Shown here piece by piece: positions 33,559-47,997 of a DNA stretch of 64,000 nt. Positions within the stretch are counted from its first letter, which is position 1. Every line of letters starts with the position of its first letter. The stretch is from Balamuthia mandrillaris (taxonomy: Eukaryota; Discosea; Longamoebia; Balamuthiidae). The notes beneath the pieces are model-generated. The model worked only from the letters and a program-made list of their open reading frames with translations, was not told the origin of the DNA and did not search any database. The position numbers were made by a program, and so were the translations under genes. The stretch covers positions 136,501 to 200,500 of the forward strand of contig JAVKOQ010000012.1 of the NCBI GenBank assembly GCA_031835245.1, given 5' to 3'.

Positions 33559-36500
33559 CTCAATCACTCGCTCGCTCGCTCTCACTCCCTCAATTAATGT
33601 TACCTTCTTGTAGGACTACTAAGCTGGGTATTTGTTGGTTGCTCGGCTGTGAATCACTGCTTAAACGACGTTCTAAGGTACGTTCTCTCTCTTTCTCTCT
33701 GTACGATGCTCTCTCACCATTATGCACATGAGAGTAGGATAAAGTGAAGGACTGTGTGGAGGCCATGTTGAAAGGACGCAACTGTTTGGAGATGTTACTG
33801 CTGGTGGCTATTCACTTTCATACCGACCAACTAGCATCAATCGTGGAGTTAATAAAGGGCACATTGGGCCTTTCTGCAATATCGGTACACAGTAGCAGTC
33901 TCAATGACATGAAAGAGTTATTCACAGAAGAATTGCTTACTGAGGAAATAGTAGCTAAGAAAGCGGTTGCATTGCCGGTCGTTCAACAGGTTCTTATTCT
34001 TTTCTGTTATTATTATTGTTGTTAGTTTTTACATCTCTTTCTTTCTATCATATGTCAGCTATGTGCCAATGAGAGCATGTCGTTTGGCGTGATGTGCGTA
34101 TACCATTTGCTCAAGAACAAAATCTTTTTGAAACACGAGGTGGACGTAGGCGAATGGGTCTTTTCTCAAATAAGCAATGCTAGCGAGCCGATACATCATC
34201 TCCTTCCCTCGTTGTTAGAAGAGTGGGCCAAATGGTTTTTTCTATCACCTGTCAATCTAATGTTTTATCGCTAATTCCCTTCACAAACAGTATTGTTGGG
34301 CCTCCCGAAGCATCATCGGGTGGTAGCTTCCTAATGCAGAGGCCCAGCGAGGAAAGTATAAAGCGGGTTTTTGGTGCTAGTGATGACCAACGAGACCATC
34401 AGCACAGATGGGTGGAGGAAATGACCAGCAACGAACGCGCCACTCAAGTCCTTTTCCTCTATTTCGTATTATTCTATAATTCGTACGTGCAAAGCCTCAA
34501 TGTTGAACTGAAGAATAAGAGCCAGACTTCTTCTGCGCTTTCCCGTCTTGGTATCCTTCTTTCTCCACACAACGCTCTTTTTCCATAATCTCATAAGGGG
34601 TTATTCCAAACAGGCGGGGGCTATTCTTCTGAGTTGGTGGAATGCCTTCCTGTGAAGGCATTGTTATCCTGGGCAAAGGCCCACTCTACAACTCATTACG
34701 CAAATATTTACCCACCTTTACTGTCGTTAGTGGTAAGCTTACTGCCGGGTATTCTTATCGTCACCAACATTCTACGAGAAGAAGAACAAGAGCATAGGTA
34801 TGTAACCACGTTGATAATTCAAAGTTATTTACTTTAGTGATGGATGGGTTTTATTTCCCTTTGTATTTTTTTTTTTGAAAAATTGCAGCACGACCAAGCG
34901 GTTTACCGAGGTAGAAGAGTTTCGGTACACGGATTTAACTTCACAAACAGAACTTGGCAACAATTTCGAGAAGGACAAGGCCGAAGTATTGCAGAAACAG
35001 AGCGAGGAGCTGGCAAATCTAACCATCAACCCGCGCCCATCCACGTTACTTCCCGTGGATTTCGTGGATGGTGTCTTTGCGACTTGTCTTGACAATCCGC
35101 TTCGAGCTATATTTGGTACACTTTTTATTTTACCAGAAAACCTTCAAGACCCAAACTCACCTGGTCTTGTTAGTAATGCGTAAATTGCAGAAAATGAAGA
35201 CATGGCAACTCCAGCGGTATGCTGATAGTCTAACATTCACGTTGCTACCATTGCTAGTGAACTACCGCCAAAAGCCACAAATGCACCAAATCATCACCCT
35301 GTTCGCAGACATATGGGAGGGCCTATACACACTAATACCGTTTCAACTTGCGATGAAGACTATAAATGCTCTGACAACTGAGACCATGGACGAAGTTGCA
35401 ACGAAGCCTTCTTCTCCATCTACACGGTTTTTTTCCGAGCTTTTTTGTCCCTATTATCTCTTTAACTGTACGTTTGCTAACCCATTACCATAAATAGGAA
35501 GAACACGCTAACACACACCCATGTGGTCATGGATCCTTTGATAGTGCTCCGCTGTGAGCCGAACGTGTTCCGTATTCCTGCTCTGTTGAAGGTCATTTTG
35601 CAAATACTCAACAGTTATATCGTTGAAGCCCACAACTATATCAATGCACAAATAGCAATGGAGCCTACCGTGCGTTAAAACACCCTTACAATGATAATGT
35701 TATGCTTTCTAGTTTAACTTTGACAATAGGGAAGCTCGAAAGTGGAGGAGTTTAACACGCTACTGCTAGCTCAAGATAGTGCGGTGGTGCAAGCTTTGTT
35801 GGAAGTATGCACCAAAGATGAGGAATGGGACAAGAATAGCACTGAAGGTACATATCCTGCTAGTTCATTGAAAGATACTTCTAACACTCAATGTTTACCA
35901 GGTGTATTGGAAGAAGTGAGGATACATGTTTGCACTTTCCTGCATCAACTCTTCATTGAAAACCCGCTCATGCTCAAGTTAGTCCATTTCCAGGGCTACA
36001 GAGTGGATCTATTACCAATCACGGTGCTGGGCATTCCATCTATGCATATCCTTTCTTCTCCCTTCCCTCCCCTCCCTCGCGCGCCTTTGTAACCCCTTAA
36101 CTCGTTCTCACATGTCTGTCTCGAGTTTCTTCCGGAGCTGCTATCGCAACCTCAGGTAGAAAAGCAAATATTTGGCGTTCATTTAGCGGCACACCTTATA
36201 GAAAAGTACCCCCTTCCCAAAAGGTCGGCAGTTACCTTCCTGTTGTTGGTTCTGCAAACGCTCTTCTTACTATTTTTTACCCAGTCTGGAAGTAGCTCGC
36301 ATGGTTTTGCACAAGCTACGGACAGTCCGTGCGACGATGGACGATGCCCCTTCATTTTTGCTCCAAACTATTTCTTGTTTGCCAAAACTAGTGGCTGCCT
36401 TTCCTACATTTCTTGCCGAGGAAGCTGTAGCATTTCTTGTTGGCACGTTTCTCCTCCTCCAAGGATATTTAAGCTCCACTTTAAAACGTTTGTCGGACTT

Positions 36501-36642
36501 ATTTCCCCTATCCAACACAGATATTACGCCACTGGCCCAGTCTACTTCTGCCACTTCCTCGGATATGGCACTAAAGCATCCACAACTGCACGCAGAGATA
36601 CACAGCAACTTTCGGGCTATACTCAAAGCTCTTCGCCAATAA
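31597..36642 (+). CDS. ints2: Integrator complex subunit 2
   Basis: Seventeen exons give 1288 residues: 31597-31776, 31899-31994, 32084-32419, 32520-32819, 32877-33511, 33614-33677, 33738-33989, 34059-34234, 34291-34550, 34614-34797, 34889-35115, 35174-35426, 35498-35669, 35730-35847, 35902-36045, 36112-36223 and 36285-36642. The match to human INTS2 runs the whole length: EMLLLVAIHFHTDQLASIVE, HSSSLNDMKELFTEELLTEE, VMDPLIVLRCEP, LLAQDSAVVQALLEVC, KLVHFQGYRVDLLP, LGIPSMHVCLEFLPELL. Integrator cleaves snRNA and nascent RNAs with RNA polymerase II; INTS2 is a helical scaffold near the phosphatase module. Exon 5 has a basic, Ser/Lys-rich insert. Intron 15 (36046-36111) is an AT-AC intron of the minor class and is the only solution that keeps the frame. 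Most other introns are GT-AG of 50-100 nt. Confidence 0.95.
36046..36111 (+). other. U12-type AT-AC intron in INTS2
   Basis: The intron starts ATATCCTTTC, the canonical minor-spliceosome AT-AC donor, has CCCCTTAAC as a branch site (consensus TTCCTTAAC), and ends TTCTCAC. Splicing joins Ser-Met-His-Val-Cys-Leu-Glu, matching human Ser-Met-His-Ile-Cys-Leu-Asp. No GT-AG alternative keeps the frame. Confidence 0.93.
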
Positions 36643-36688
36643 TTGTTACATACCATTGCCTTTGCTTTTCTTCTTTCGTTGCAAGAGT

Positions 36689-36821
36689 TTATTGGTGATA
36701 CTCAGTGCCCAGCTCTCCTGCCTCGAATGATACGACGGAGCAGTAGCCGTCCGCTGATGATACGAAGAGGCGAGTGCCATCCGCCGTCCTGCATGAGGCT
36801 ACTGTCAGTTTGCCTTATTGC

Positions 36822-36863
<42 letters not shown>

Positions 36864-38197
36864 TGACCAACAAAGGTCTGTGAGGGGTGCATAATGCAGG
36901 TCAGCAACCATACAGAGAGGATAGGTGTGCTGTGTGTCATAGATCAGTACGCGACGAAGAGTGGCCACTGCAAAAATCCTTTTTTTACCCCATGCCCCTA
37001 TTAGATTTCAACTTTTGAAGTGTGTTGAGAGAAGGAGCATACATGCGATAATCCAGCTTCAACAAAGAACCAGGATAGCATGAGGAGGTAGGACTCTTCT
37101 CAAGAGCAAACAGCTTTGGGTTGCAACGCACAGCGATGGCTGGCTCTGAGCAAGGGTAGTGCATAACCGGCCTATTACCATGAATGATTCGGGGTTTGGA
37201 TCAGGAAATGGGAAACTTATAAGAAGAATTGCTCACGTTTTCAACGAGTTGCGGGCAAAGGCATAGACAGTATTTACAAGGGGAGAGTCAGCAGTAGCTT
37301 GAAATTGAGCTGTTGGTGTGAGCAACAGAGATCCATCCACCGTCCATGCCAGTCGTCGAAAGAAACTAAAGGTTTAAAGAATAAAGAAAAAAGAAAAAAA
37401 ACAGGTTAGCAAGATGGCCCGGTAAGTGAACTATTGCAACATACGAAGACACGGTTTCGTTAAGATAGATTCTGTGTTTGTGCTGTTCGTCTATTTCTCT
37501 GGAGGTGACGACATTGCGGCAAATGAACGAAGAGAATCCTTTTTTAGGTTTTGTGCTGGTAGAGCCAGGTTGTTTGTACAGTCGGACAGACCTATCAGAG
37601 CTTTGAGTGGCGAGATATTGGTGTTGAGGATCCCACGCCACTCCCTTTGTTGGTGAACGAAAAGTAAGTTAAATCACCTGTTGAAAAAACGATATAAGAA
37701 ACACATACCTGAACATAGTGGCCGTGGTCCTCAAGCTTTTGCTTCATCTTGCCTGTGGTAACGTCCCACACCGCCACGCTGTTATCAGTGCTACCAGAGA
37801 GTAAGTACCTGCTGCAGGGCGACCATGCTATATCATACACATCCGCATGTCCCCTGGTTATTTATTTATTTATTTAGGTATTTTGAAAGAAATGTTTCAC
37901 CACAGGGGTTAAACCACTAACCTTAGCATACGGACAATGCCCCATGTCTCTTTACTGACAGTCTCTGCTTCTTCGCCAAAGTCTTTGGGCGGTGGTTCCT
38001 CTGAGACCAAACGCCAAAGAACAATTGTACCATCTATTTCGATTGCGAATGAACCCGTTAGTTTTGCTTCTATTTGTTGGAACTTCATCAATGAGAACAA
38101 CGAACCGTCACTACCGCTCGCCAGCAAAGCCCCTGTTTGCAATCACATGTGTTTTTTATTGTTTGACGAGTTTACTCAGCACAAAGAGGAAAGCAGA

Positions 38198-38250
<53 letters not shown>

Positions 38251-38621
38251 GTAGCGACCATCGGGCGAAAAGCGAACGACATTAACGGGTTTATCGTGCC
38301 GTGACAAATGCGCTCTGAACTCGACGTGCACTGGTGGTAGTGAGGGGGTGGGTACATGTGTTTTGACTGCATTTCCATTGGCAGCAGCACCCACCGTTGA
38401 ACTACAACCGTCCACTACTTTCCATACCTACAAAAAAAAAGTGGCAAGCAGGGTTGGTCACCGCCGTAACATCACAGCCAAAGAAAGTGTACCAAGGGAA
38501 AACGTACGTTGACGTTGCGGTCCGCGCCGCCAGTGGCAAGCCTACCCGACCTACTGTCCACATCTACCGAAAACACAGGTTCGCGCTGGTGCCATGCTAT
38601 CAACAAGGGAGCAGCCTTCAT
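36689..38621 (-). CDS. Chromatin assembly factor 1 subunit B (p60, WD40)
   Basis: Ten exons, 38621-38508, 38427-38259, 38132-38106, 38033-37922, 37853-37709, 37644-37445, 37365-37237, 37171-37043, 36978-36868 and 36788-36689, give 411 residues. WD40 repeats match human CHAF1B closely: IAWHQREPVFSVDV, GRLATGGADRNVNVWKV, ARH-like HLSRHDKPVNVVRFSPDG, LASGSDDGTIVLWRL, HADVYDIAWSPCSRYLLSG, SFFRRLAWTVDGSLLLTP, and VLIYDTQHTYPL. With CAF-1 p150 and p48 it deposits H3-H4 on replicating DNA. Exon 3 is only 27 nt. Three retained-looking frames across introns were rejected because splicing restores the repeat consensus. The protein stops just after the last repeat, so the long C-terminal tail of animal CHAF1B is missing. 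It ends 46 bp from the convergent INTS2 gene. Confidence 0.92.
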
Positions 38622-38995
38622 CCTTTTTTGCTTTGTTTCACCTCACGGTGGCCCTATTTGATTGTTTGTTTTTAACTCTCTCTGTCTCTTGTCTCTCTCT
38701 ATGCGTTGGCGCTGCCCTCCCTGCAGCCCCCCTCCAAAACCGTTAACGTGGGATAGCATTTTCCCGCCAAAATTGGCACACATTTTTTCCCTTCCTCCGG
38801 GGAAGGCAAACACAACAAAGGAGAGGCCTAAAGCAAAAATAGAAGGCAAGGGGTTTTTAATAAACAAACAAACAAAGCTACTAATTTTGCTTTATTTTCG
38901 TTATAGTCCCCATGGGTGGGTGATATGGGAGCACGAAAAAAGGGCAAAGAGCTTACTCTGAGGAATAGTTTGTTAATTGAAAGGGGGAAAAAAGC
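38622..38995. promoter_or_regulatory. Region between CAF-1 p60 start and cullin-1 stop
   Basis: 374 bp holding the CAF-1 p60 promoter and the cullin-1 3' UTR. A short pyrimidine run (about 38677-38700) is the only pattern seen. No gene. Confidence 0.5.
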
Positions 38996-42468
<3,473 letters not shown>

Positions 42469-42816
42469 TTTGGCAACTAAGGTCGTTCAAGCAAAATCTG
42501 TTTTTCGATTGATTGAAGCCTGGGGGGAGGGATGGAGAGGTGGAGGAGACCAGCGACTGGCAAAAAAACTTTTGTGGTTGTGGTGGGGGGTCGTTCAATT
42601 CACCCACCCCTGCCTGCCTCTCTTTCTTTCTTTCTGCTAAAATTTTTGCCAGCAAACAGCAGGCTCCCTTCCCCTCCCCTCCCCTTGCAAAACAAAATAA
42701 TACAGTCGACACAAATGTGCACCTCTCTCTGATGTCGACCTGAAGGGATAGCTAGCGCGAGGAGAACGAGAGCTCTCTTTCTCTTCGCCTGTCCGCCTGG
42801 CGCCTTGGACTGCGCC
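42469..42816. promoter_or_regulatory. Divergent promoter between cullin-1 and the 696-residue protein
   Basis: 348 bp. Two motif copies are present: GTCGACA at about 42704-42710 and ATGTCGAC at 42732-42739. Rest is C/T-rich on the plus strand near 42610-42690. Confidence 0.55.
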
Positions 42817-44982
42817 ATGAACCTCTACTTTGGGGCCAACCAGGAGGCAGCATGCTGTGCCCCAGCACCCTCGCGGCCAACAGCGGACGGAGAGGGACAT
42901 GTAGAGCTGGCTAAGCAACGTGTGGAGGCATTGTCTGGCGTGGAGGCAGTCTTGCGACGGATTTTGTTGGAAGAAGATCGCAGCCTGCGAAGAGAGCTTG
43001 TACAGTGGCTGGCCGACTCCTTTGCCCTATTAGACGAGGTGCTTTCACCTACCTCCAAGGCTGAGTGCATACTACGGTTCTTTGGGCGAGAGGAGGATGT
43101 TGCCCGTCTTTCTCGCTCTAGCAGCGAACCTTGCAGCTTTCTACCAACGTACTCGTCTCCCTCTCCTGCTCTCTTTCTCCTTTTAAACCAGTATCTCACA
43201 TTGAGCTGCTAACGACTGAATAGCTACACAGAAGCTCTGCTGCAGCTACTCTGCCAAAGGCGTCCAGAGCAAGTATTGGAGGAGCTACTTGCTTTGCGGC
43301 CAGGTTTCGTTCGCAGTTTCTTTATGGGCCGTGATGCAAGCTCAACGACTGAACGGAGACACCGCAACCATGACGCACAAGAAGATGAAGAAGAGGCAAA
43401 AGAAAGGGCTGAACAACGGGAAAGAAGTGAACGACGGATAGCTGCTTGGTTTGACTATATGGCACCTCGTGGCGGTGACAAACCTGTGAAGGGAGGACAA
43501 GCGTTGGAGCAGTATTGCTTGCGGCATCGTGGCTCATTGTGGCATGCCCTTGCATGGAAGCGCGGGCAGTCCTCTGTATCACCTGTCATGGCTGCTCACG
43601 TTCGTTCCAAGTTCTCCCGTCTCGATGTGATAGCCACCATGAACAATTTTCTCCACGGGACAACTTCCTCCCGTAACAGTGATGAAGATAACGACGGTGA
43701 CAGCGATGGTCGGCATGGCGGAGATAGAGATATTCATCGTGCTCTACTCAGCTTTTGGCAAAGCGACATATTGCAGCAGAACATACTAAGTGCTGCCCTC
43801 GAGTTTGTAGAGTTGGAGGTTAGATTCTTCGTTGATCTTCTGATGTGTTTGCTCTTCCGGGAAGATGAGGAACCCCCTCAGCAAACAACTAGAACAACCT
43901 ACCGGAGAATGCAACAAGGAAGCTCTATCAATAGGCTGTTGCATCGCTATTTACAGGAGGAAAACATGCAATTGCTATGCAAGCACCTATTGCCTTGCCT
44001 GGATGATCAGAAGCTATTGGCATTCTACCACAACCTGGTCGCTGTGTTGGAACGCTATTCGCATCTTAACGATGATGAAGGCGGCTGCCAAAGGACTCCC
44101 CTTACTCCCGTCCAACGCAGCACCCGGTTTGTGCTCTTCGATTGCAAATGGCAAACCCTAGACGACGTTTTGCTCTACAGCGCTCTTTGCAATCATAGAA
44201 CGCTTGTGATCTCCCTCATAACCGGCGGTGCTGCTTATGCTCAGGGTGCAACTAGCACAAAGCTGAATGTGAATGTGAAGAAGAAGAAGCATAAAAGAAA
44301 AAAAGAGGAGGAGGACGAGAAGGACGAGTCCGTTGAAGAAAATTCTGCAAATATGCAGCTGATGAGCTCAGCGGCATTTACGGAGGTGCTCGCTCGGCAG
44401 GATATCGATAGAGCAAGTCATCAGTGCTTACTGCGGTTATTACTTGCGAGATTAGAACAAGCAGAACAAACCGCGGCAACAGAAGCAGAAGCTCACCAGC
44501 CTACCTCCCGGCCGGAAGAAGGATTAAGGAAGCGCAAACGAACAGCCGGTTCCGCCAGCTCTCCTCACGATGAACCAGCCAAGCTGAAAAGGGGAGAAGG
44601 CAGCAGTGGGATCGCCGTAGAGCGGAGAGCCCACCTGTTGCAGAACAGGCGAGAGCTCGCCAGATTTATGTTACTGGAGTGTTTCACGTTGCAGTTCAAG
44701 CTAAACGTGCTGCTGGGAGATGCTCGCAAGGCTCACCGCCTATTGCGGAAAGTGCTGCAGCGGGAGGGCGTTCCTTTCGAGCAGGTCTATAGCCAAGTAC
44801 CTCCTCGATTGCCAGAGGGGAAAAAAGATAAGAAGAAGCACAGGAAAGAGAAAAACAGGGAGTTTATTGGCTGGAAGTTCCCTGCGTCAGGCAGCGGCGG
44901 CCAATCCACCTACAGCACGTTGGATGTTCCCCCGTTTCTGAGCGCTTTGTTATTCGAGCATTTTAGCCATAATATCCCCTAG
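42817..44982 (+). CDS. Unrecognised large helical, probably nuclear protein
   Basis: Two exons, 42817-43148 and 43224-44982, join in frame to 696 residues. I do not recognise the family. The first 140 residues are helical with Leu-rich turns (VEAVLRRILLEEDRSLRREL, YTEALLQLLCQRRPEQVLEE). An acidic/Arg-rich insert and an Asp/Gly-rich loop follow. The middle (about 300-430) again looks like helical repeats (LLHRYLQEENMQLLCKHLLP, LLAFYHNLVAVLERY). Three strongly basic clusters (KKKKHKRKK, RKRKRTAG, KKDKKKHRKEKNR) suggest nuclear or nucleolar location. The C-terminus is about 130 residues of mixed helix and loop. An ARM/HEAT-like scaffold is possible. It shares a promoter with cullin-1. Confidence 0.7.
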
Positions 44983-45424
44983 CTCTGCTCCCTCTGTTTC
45001 AAAGCTCCCTCCCTCCAACCGATGGGCACCTGCCTTGGCGCCCCCCGATCGCGCGCGCCCATAAGACGTCTCATGGCAACGCCCACGGATCAAATTAGAC
45101 TTGTTTTTTTTTCCGAATTTGATAAAATGTTTAAGTTAACAGGTTGTTAGGCAACAGCCCATTTACCCAAAAGGGGGAGTAGCCTGGTTACCTCCCCTGC
45201 CCCTGCCCCCATTGGTTGTCTGGCAGATATTGCGCATCTCTCTCGGCTGAAATCACCCATCTGCTGCGTTGGTTTTGTCGCAGCAGCAATCTCTCATTTC
45301 TTATTTTTTCAGAAAGAGAAAAAAAAACAGTCAAAAAAAAGTGAAAGCTCATTACCCGCTTGGCTTCCCCCCTTGTTGTTGTTGACCCCCTTCTCTTGGG
45401 GAGGGAGGAACCTCCAAAAGAAGT
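44983..45424. promoter_or_regulatory. Upstream region of the RFX gene with X-box-like sites
   Basis: 442 bp. An X-box-like sequence GTTGTT-A-GGCAAC lies at 45143-45155, with an ATGGCAAC half-site at 45073-45080 and a GGTTACC half-site at about 45186-45192. The rest, including a run of CTCCC/GAGGGA near the start, shows nothing else. Confidence 0.5.
45143..45155. promoter_or_regulatory. X-box-like RFX site upstream of the RFX gene
   Basis: GTTGTTAGGCAAC fits the degenerate X-box pattern RYYNYY-N(1-3)-RRNRAC; one half is perfect (GGCAAC) and the other has two differences from the ideal GTTGCC. It lies about 270 bp before the RFX start codon. Confidence 0.4.
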
Positions 45425-47637
45425 ATGAGTCTTATCAAGGAACAAGCTAGTGAGCACATAGTTCGCTGGTACGTGAAGCCCGCTTTTTCGTTGCCCTTTT
45501 GTTCTTGTTGGCCAAAGTTCATATTTTCCACCACCACCACCACTTTGGTTGGAGAAGTATTTGCGTTCTAATCTTTTCATTGCGATCCAACGGATCATAT
45601 CACACCAGGCTTCGCCAAACGTTTGAGATGAAGCCGGACGGCACGTCCTATCCAAAATCTTTGGTCTATCAGGAGTACGTTACCCATTGCGAACAACATA
45701 GTATGAAGCCAACAACAGCGGCTGCTTTTGGGAAACTCATGCGGATGGCCTTTCCAGGACTGCAGTGTCGAAGGAAGGGACCCAGAGGTGAGGCTAAGCA
45801 TCACTACAAAGATTTTGGGCCGCAGCGGCTTACTTTCACAGCCACCGCTACCTCATCCTCCCCCTCCTCAACCTCTTCCTCAGCCTCTGCCTCTATCTCT
45901 TCCTCCTTGCCATCAACCCCCTCCTCATCTACTTCACTGATTCCTATGGACGCTTTCTCTCAACTCCCGCATCCCTCTTCCAACAGAAGAGCATCCTTCC
46001 CATCGCTAACAGCTTCTCCTGAGAGACCACGCCAAACCCACTACCATCGCCAACAATTTCAAAGCCAAGGGAACTTTCATGTATATAATCCTGAACCTGT
46101 GCAACGAGCATCCCATCCTGATCTCTCACTCCTTCGCTTTTCTCCCATTTCACCCAGTCAAAACATCGAACGTTTCTCCCAGCTTGAAAGCCGTACGGTT
46201 GGCGCGTTCCCTATTCGACACCCCTCCATGATAAACCCGGTAGGAGAACCAACTGCAGCAGGGGAAGCAGGTGGAGGAGGCCATCGCATTCCTATCGCCC
46301 AAATCTTATCGAAAGAAGAACGCCCTAAACGGAAACGAAAGCCGGAGATGGAATCCGAGGACACAGAGGTGATTGCGTACATCATGGAGTGCCGAGCCGC
46401 CACACCTACTCCCATGAACAGTGCCAAAGAGGAAGAAGGCAAAGGGGATGAAGAGGGGGAGGAGGAGGAGGAGGAAGAGTCTAGAGATGTACACACAGCA
46501 CAACGCTACAAGTTTGACAAGCGAGGTAATTTATCCCAAGATAGACTCAAACGAGACAAATCCGGTCGCTCATCAGAGAAAAGGTTCCGACAAAGTGACG
46601 ACAGCTCAGATAGTGGCCCAGATGATGGTATCCATCTTTCAACGCAACCATCCTCTTCCACCTATTTTCAAAGTGGCTTCGAAGAAGAGATGGCGGCTGG
46701 GTGGAAGGAACAGGGTGAGCACTCTGGTGATATTTGCAAACTCCAAAGTAATCCTCGTCCTAGGGACGTTTTGCCCCGGGTTGTTGACTGGTAGGTGTTC
46801 TTGCTGCTATCTTTAAATTTCATCTTTCCCACATCCGCTCTAAGCCCTGTTTCCTCCTCCACCCTCAACAGGATAAACGAAACCTTTGAAACCAGCACTT
46901 CGCTGGATGCTGTTCTCCCCAAAAAGTTTGTGTACCAGCAATACGTCAACCATTGCAACGACAACGGACTGCCTCCCACCAACTCGGCCACCTTCGGCAA
47001 AATCCTTCGCAGCGTTTTTCCTCACCTCAAGACTCGGCGGTTAGGCTCCCGAGGCCACACCAAGCATCATTATCATGGAATTCGCCTCCGCGGCGCTGAA
47101 CCCATAGCAACAGCCACCACGACAACTTCTTCCTCAGTTCTGTTTCACCCCATTGTCCCAGCGCCTTCCATGCAAACAAACTCCTCCCATCCACCAGCCT
47201 TCAGCCCTCTATTCTCGGCTCTGTCACAGCATCAGTTCAGCAACGTCGGATCAGATCCGTCAACGTCCTCTTCCTCTTCGTCTTCATGCTCGCCAGTGTC
47301 TTCGCCGTTGCCTCCAACCCACTCTCCTCCATCTCTGCCATTATTGCCCAGCATCGATCAAGCCATTGGTAGCCATCACTCCTTCAGCGTGGATCGGAGA
47401 TTGTTTGCCAGTGGAGTGCTAACCCCTCCCCGTCTTGACTCTTCATTGGCACCACCCATCACCCCCTCCACCGAAACCTCATCGCCCTTCCACCCCCAAT
47501 ACCACCACCGCCATCCCCACCAGCAGCAGCACCCCCAGCCCAGGCAGAGCACTGACCGTCCTCCACAAGGGAATGAATTTTTGTTACAGCGGTCTGCGTC
47601 TTCCTCTCCTCTTCCTCGGCGTAGCGAGTGGCTATGA
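45425..47637 (+). CDS. RFX transcription factor with two RFX DNA-binding domains
   Basis: Three exons, 45425-45468, 45609-46790 and 46872-47637, give 663 residues. Each of the first two introns interrupts a Trp codon at the same position of an RFX winged-helix domain. Domain 1 (about 13-85): VRW then LRQTFEMKPDGTSYP, AAAFGKLMRMAFPGLQCRRK, PRGEAKHHYKDF. Domain 2 (about 407-480): VDW then INETFETSTS, FGKILRSVFPHLKTRRLGSR, TKHHYHGIRLR. Domain 2 is close to the family consensus; domain 1 differs in the wing (RRKGPRG for RRLGTRG, HHYKDF for YHYYGI). The linker and tail are Ser/Pro/His-rich with an acidic/basic patch (about 335-380). No dimerisation region as in animal RFX1-3 is evident. The stop at 47635-47637 lies directly before the large pyrimidine tract. 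Confidence 0.88.
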
Positions 47638-47997
47638 CCGCTCCTCCTCCTCCTCCTCCTCCTCCCCTCCTCCTCCCTCCTCCTCCTCCTCCTCTCCTCC
47701 TCCTCCTCCCTCCCTCCCTCCTCCTCCTCCTCCCTCCCTCCCTCCCTCCTCCCCTCCTCCTCCTCCCTCCTCTCCTCCTCCTCTCCTCCTCCTCCTCCTC
47801 CTCCCCCCCTCCTCCTCCTCCTCCTCTCCTCCTCTCCTCTCCTCCTCCTCCTCCTCCTCCTCCTCCTCCTCCCTCCTCCCTCCCTCCTCCTCCTCCCTCC
47901 TCCTCCTCCTCCTCCTCCTCCTCCTCCTCCTCCTCCTCCTCCTCCTCCTCCTCCTCCTCCTCCCTCCTCCTCCTCCTCCTCCTCCTCCTCCTCCTTG
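47638..47997. repeat. Long pure polypyrimidine tract, (CTC/CCT)n
   Basis: About 360 bp of CTC/CCTCCC without a single purine interruption over long stretches. The complementary strand is GGA-rich and could form triplex or G-quadruplex-like structures. All long open frames across it (poly-Pro/Ser/Leu, poly-Glu/Arg/Gly) are composition artefacts. Confidence 0.95.

Noticed and set aside
38036-38103. Coding sequence between two CAF-1 p60 repeats (SLFSLMKFQQIEAKL...)
   Set aside because: Removing it as a 72-nt intron restores LASGSDDGTIVLW, the WD40 consensus.
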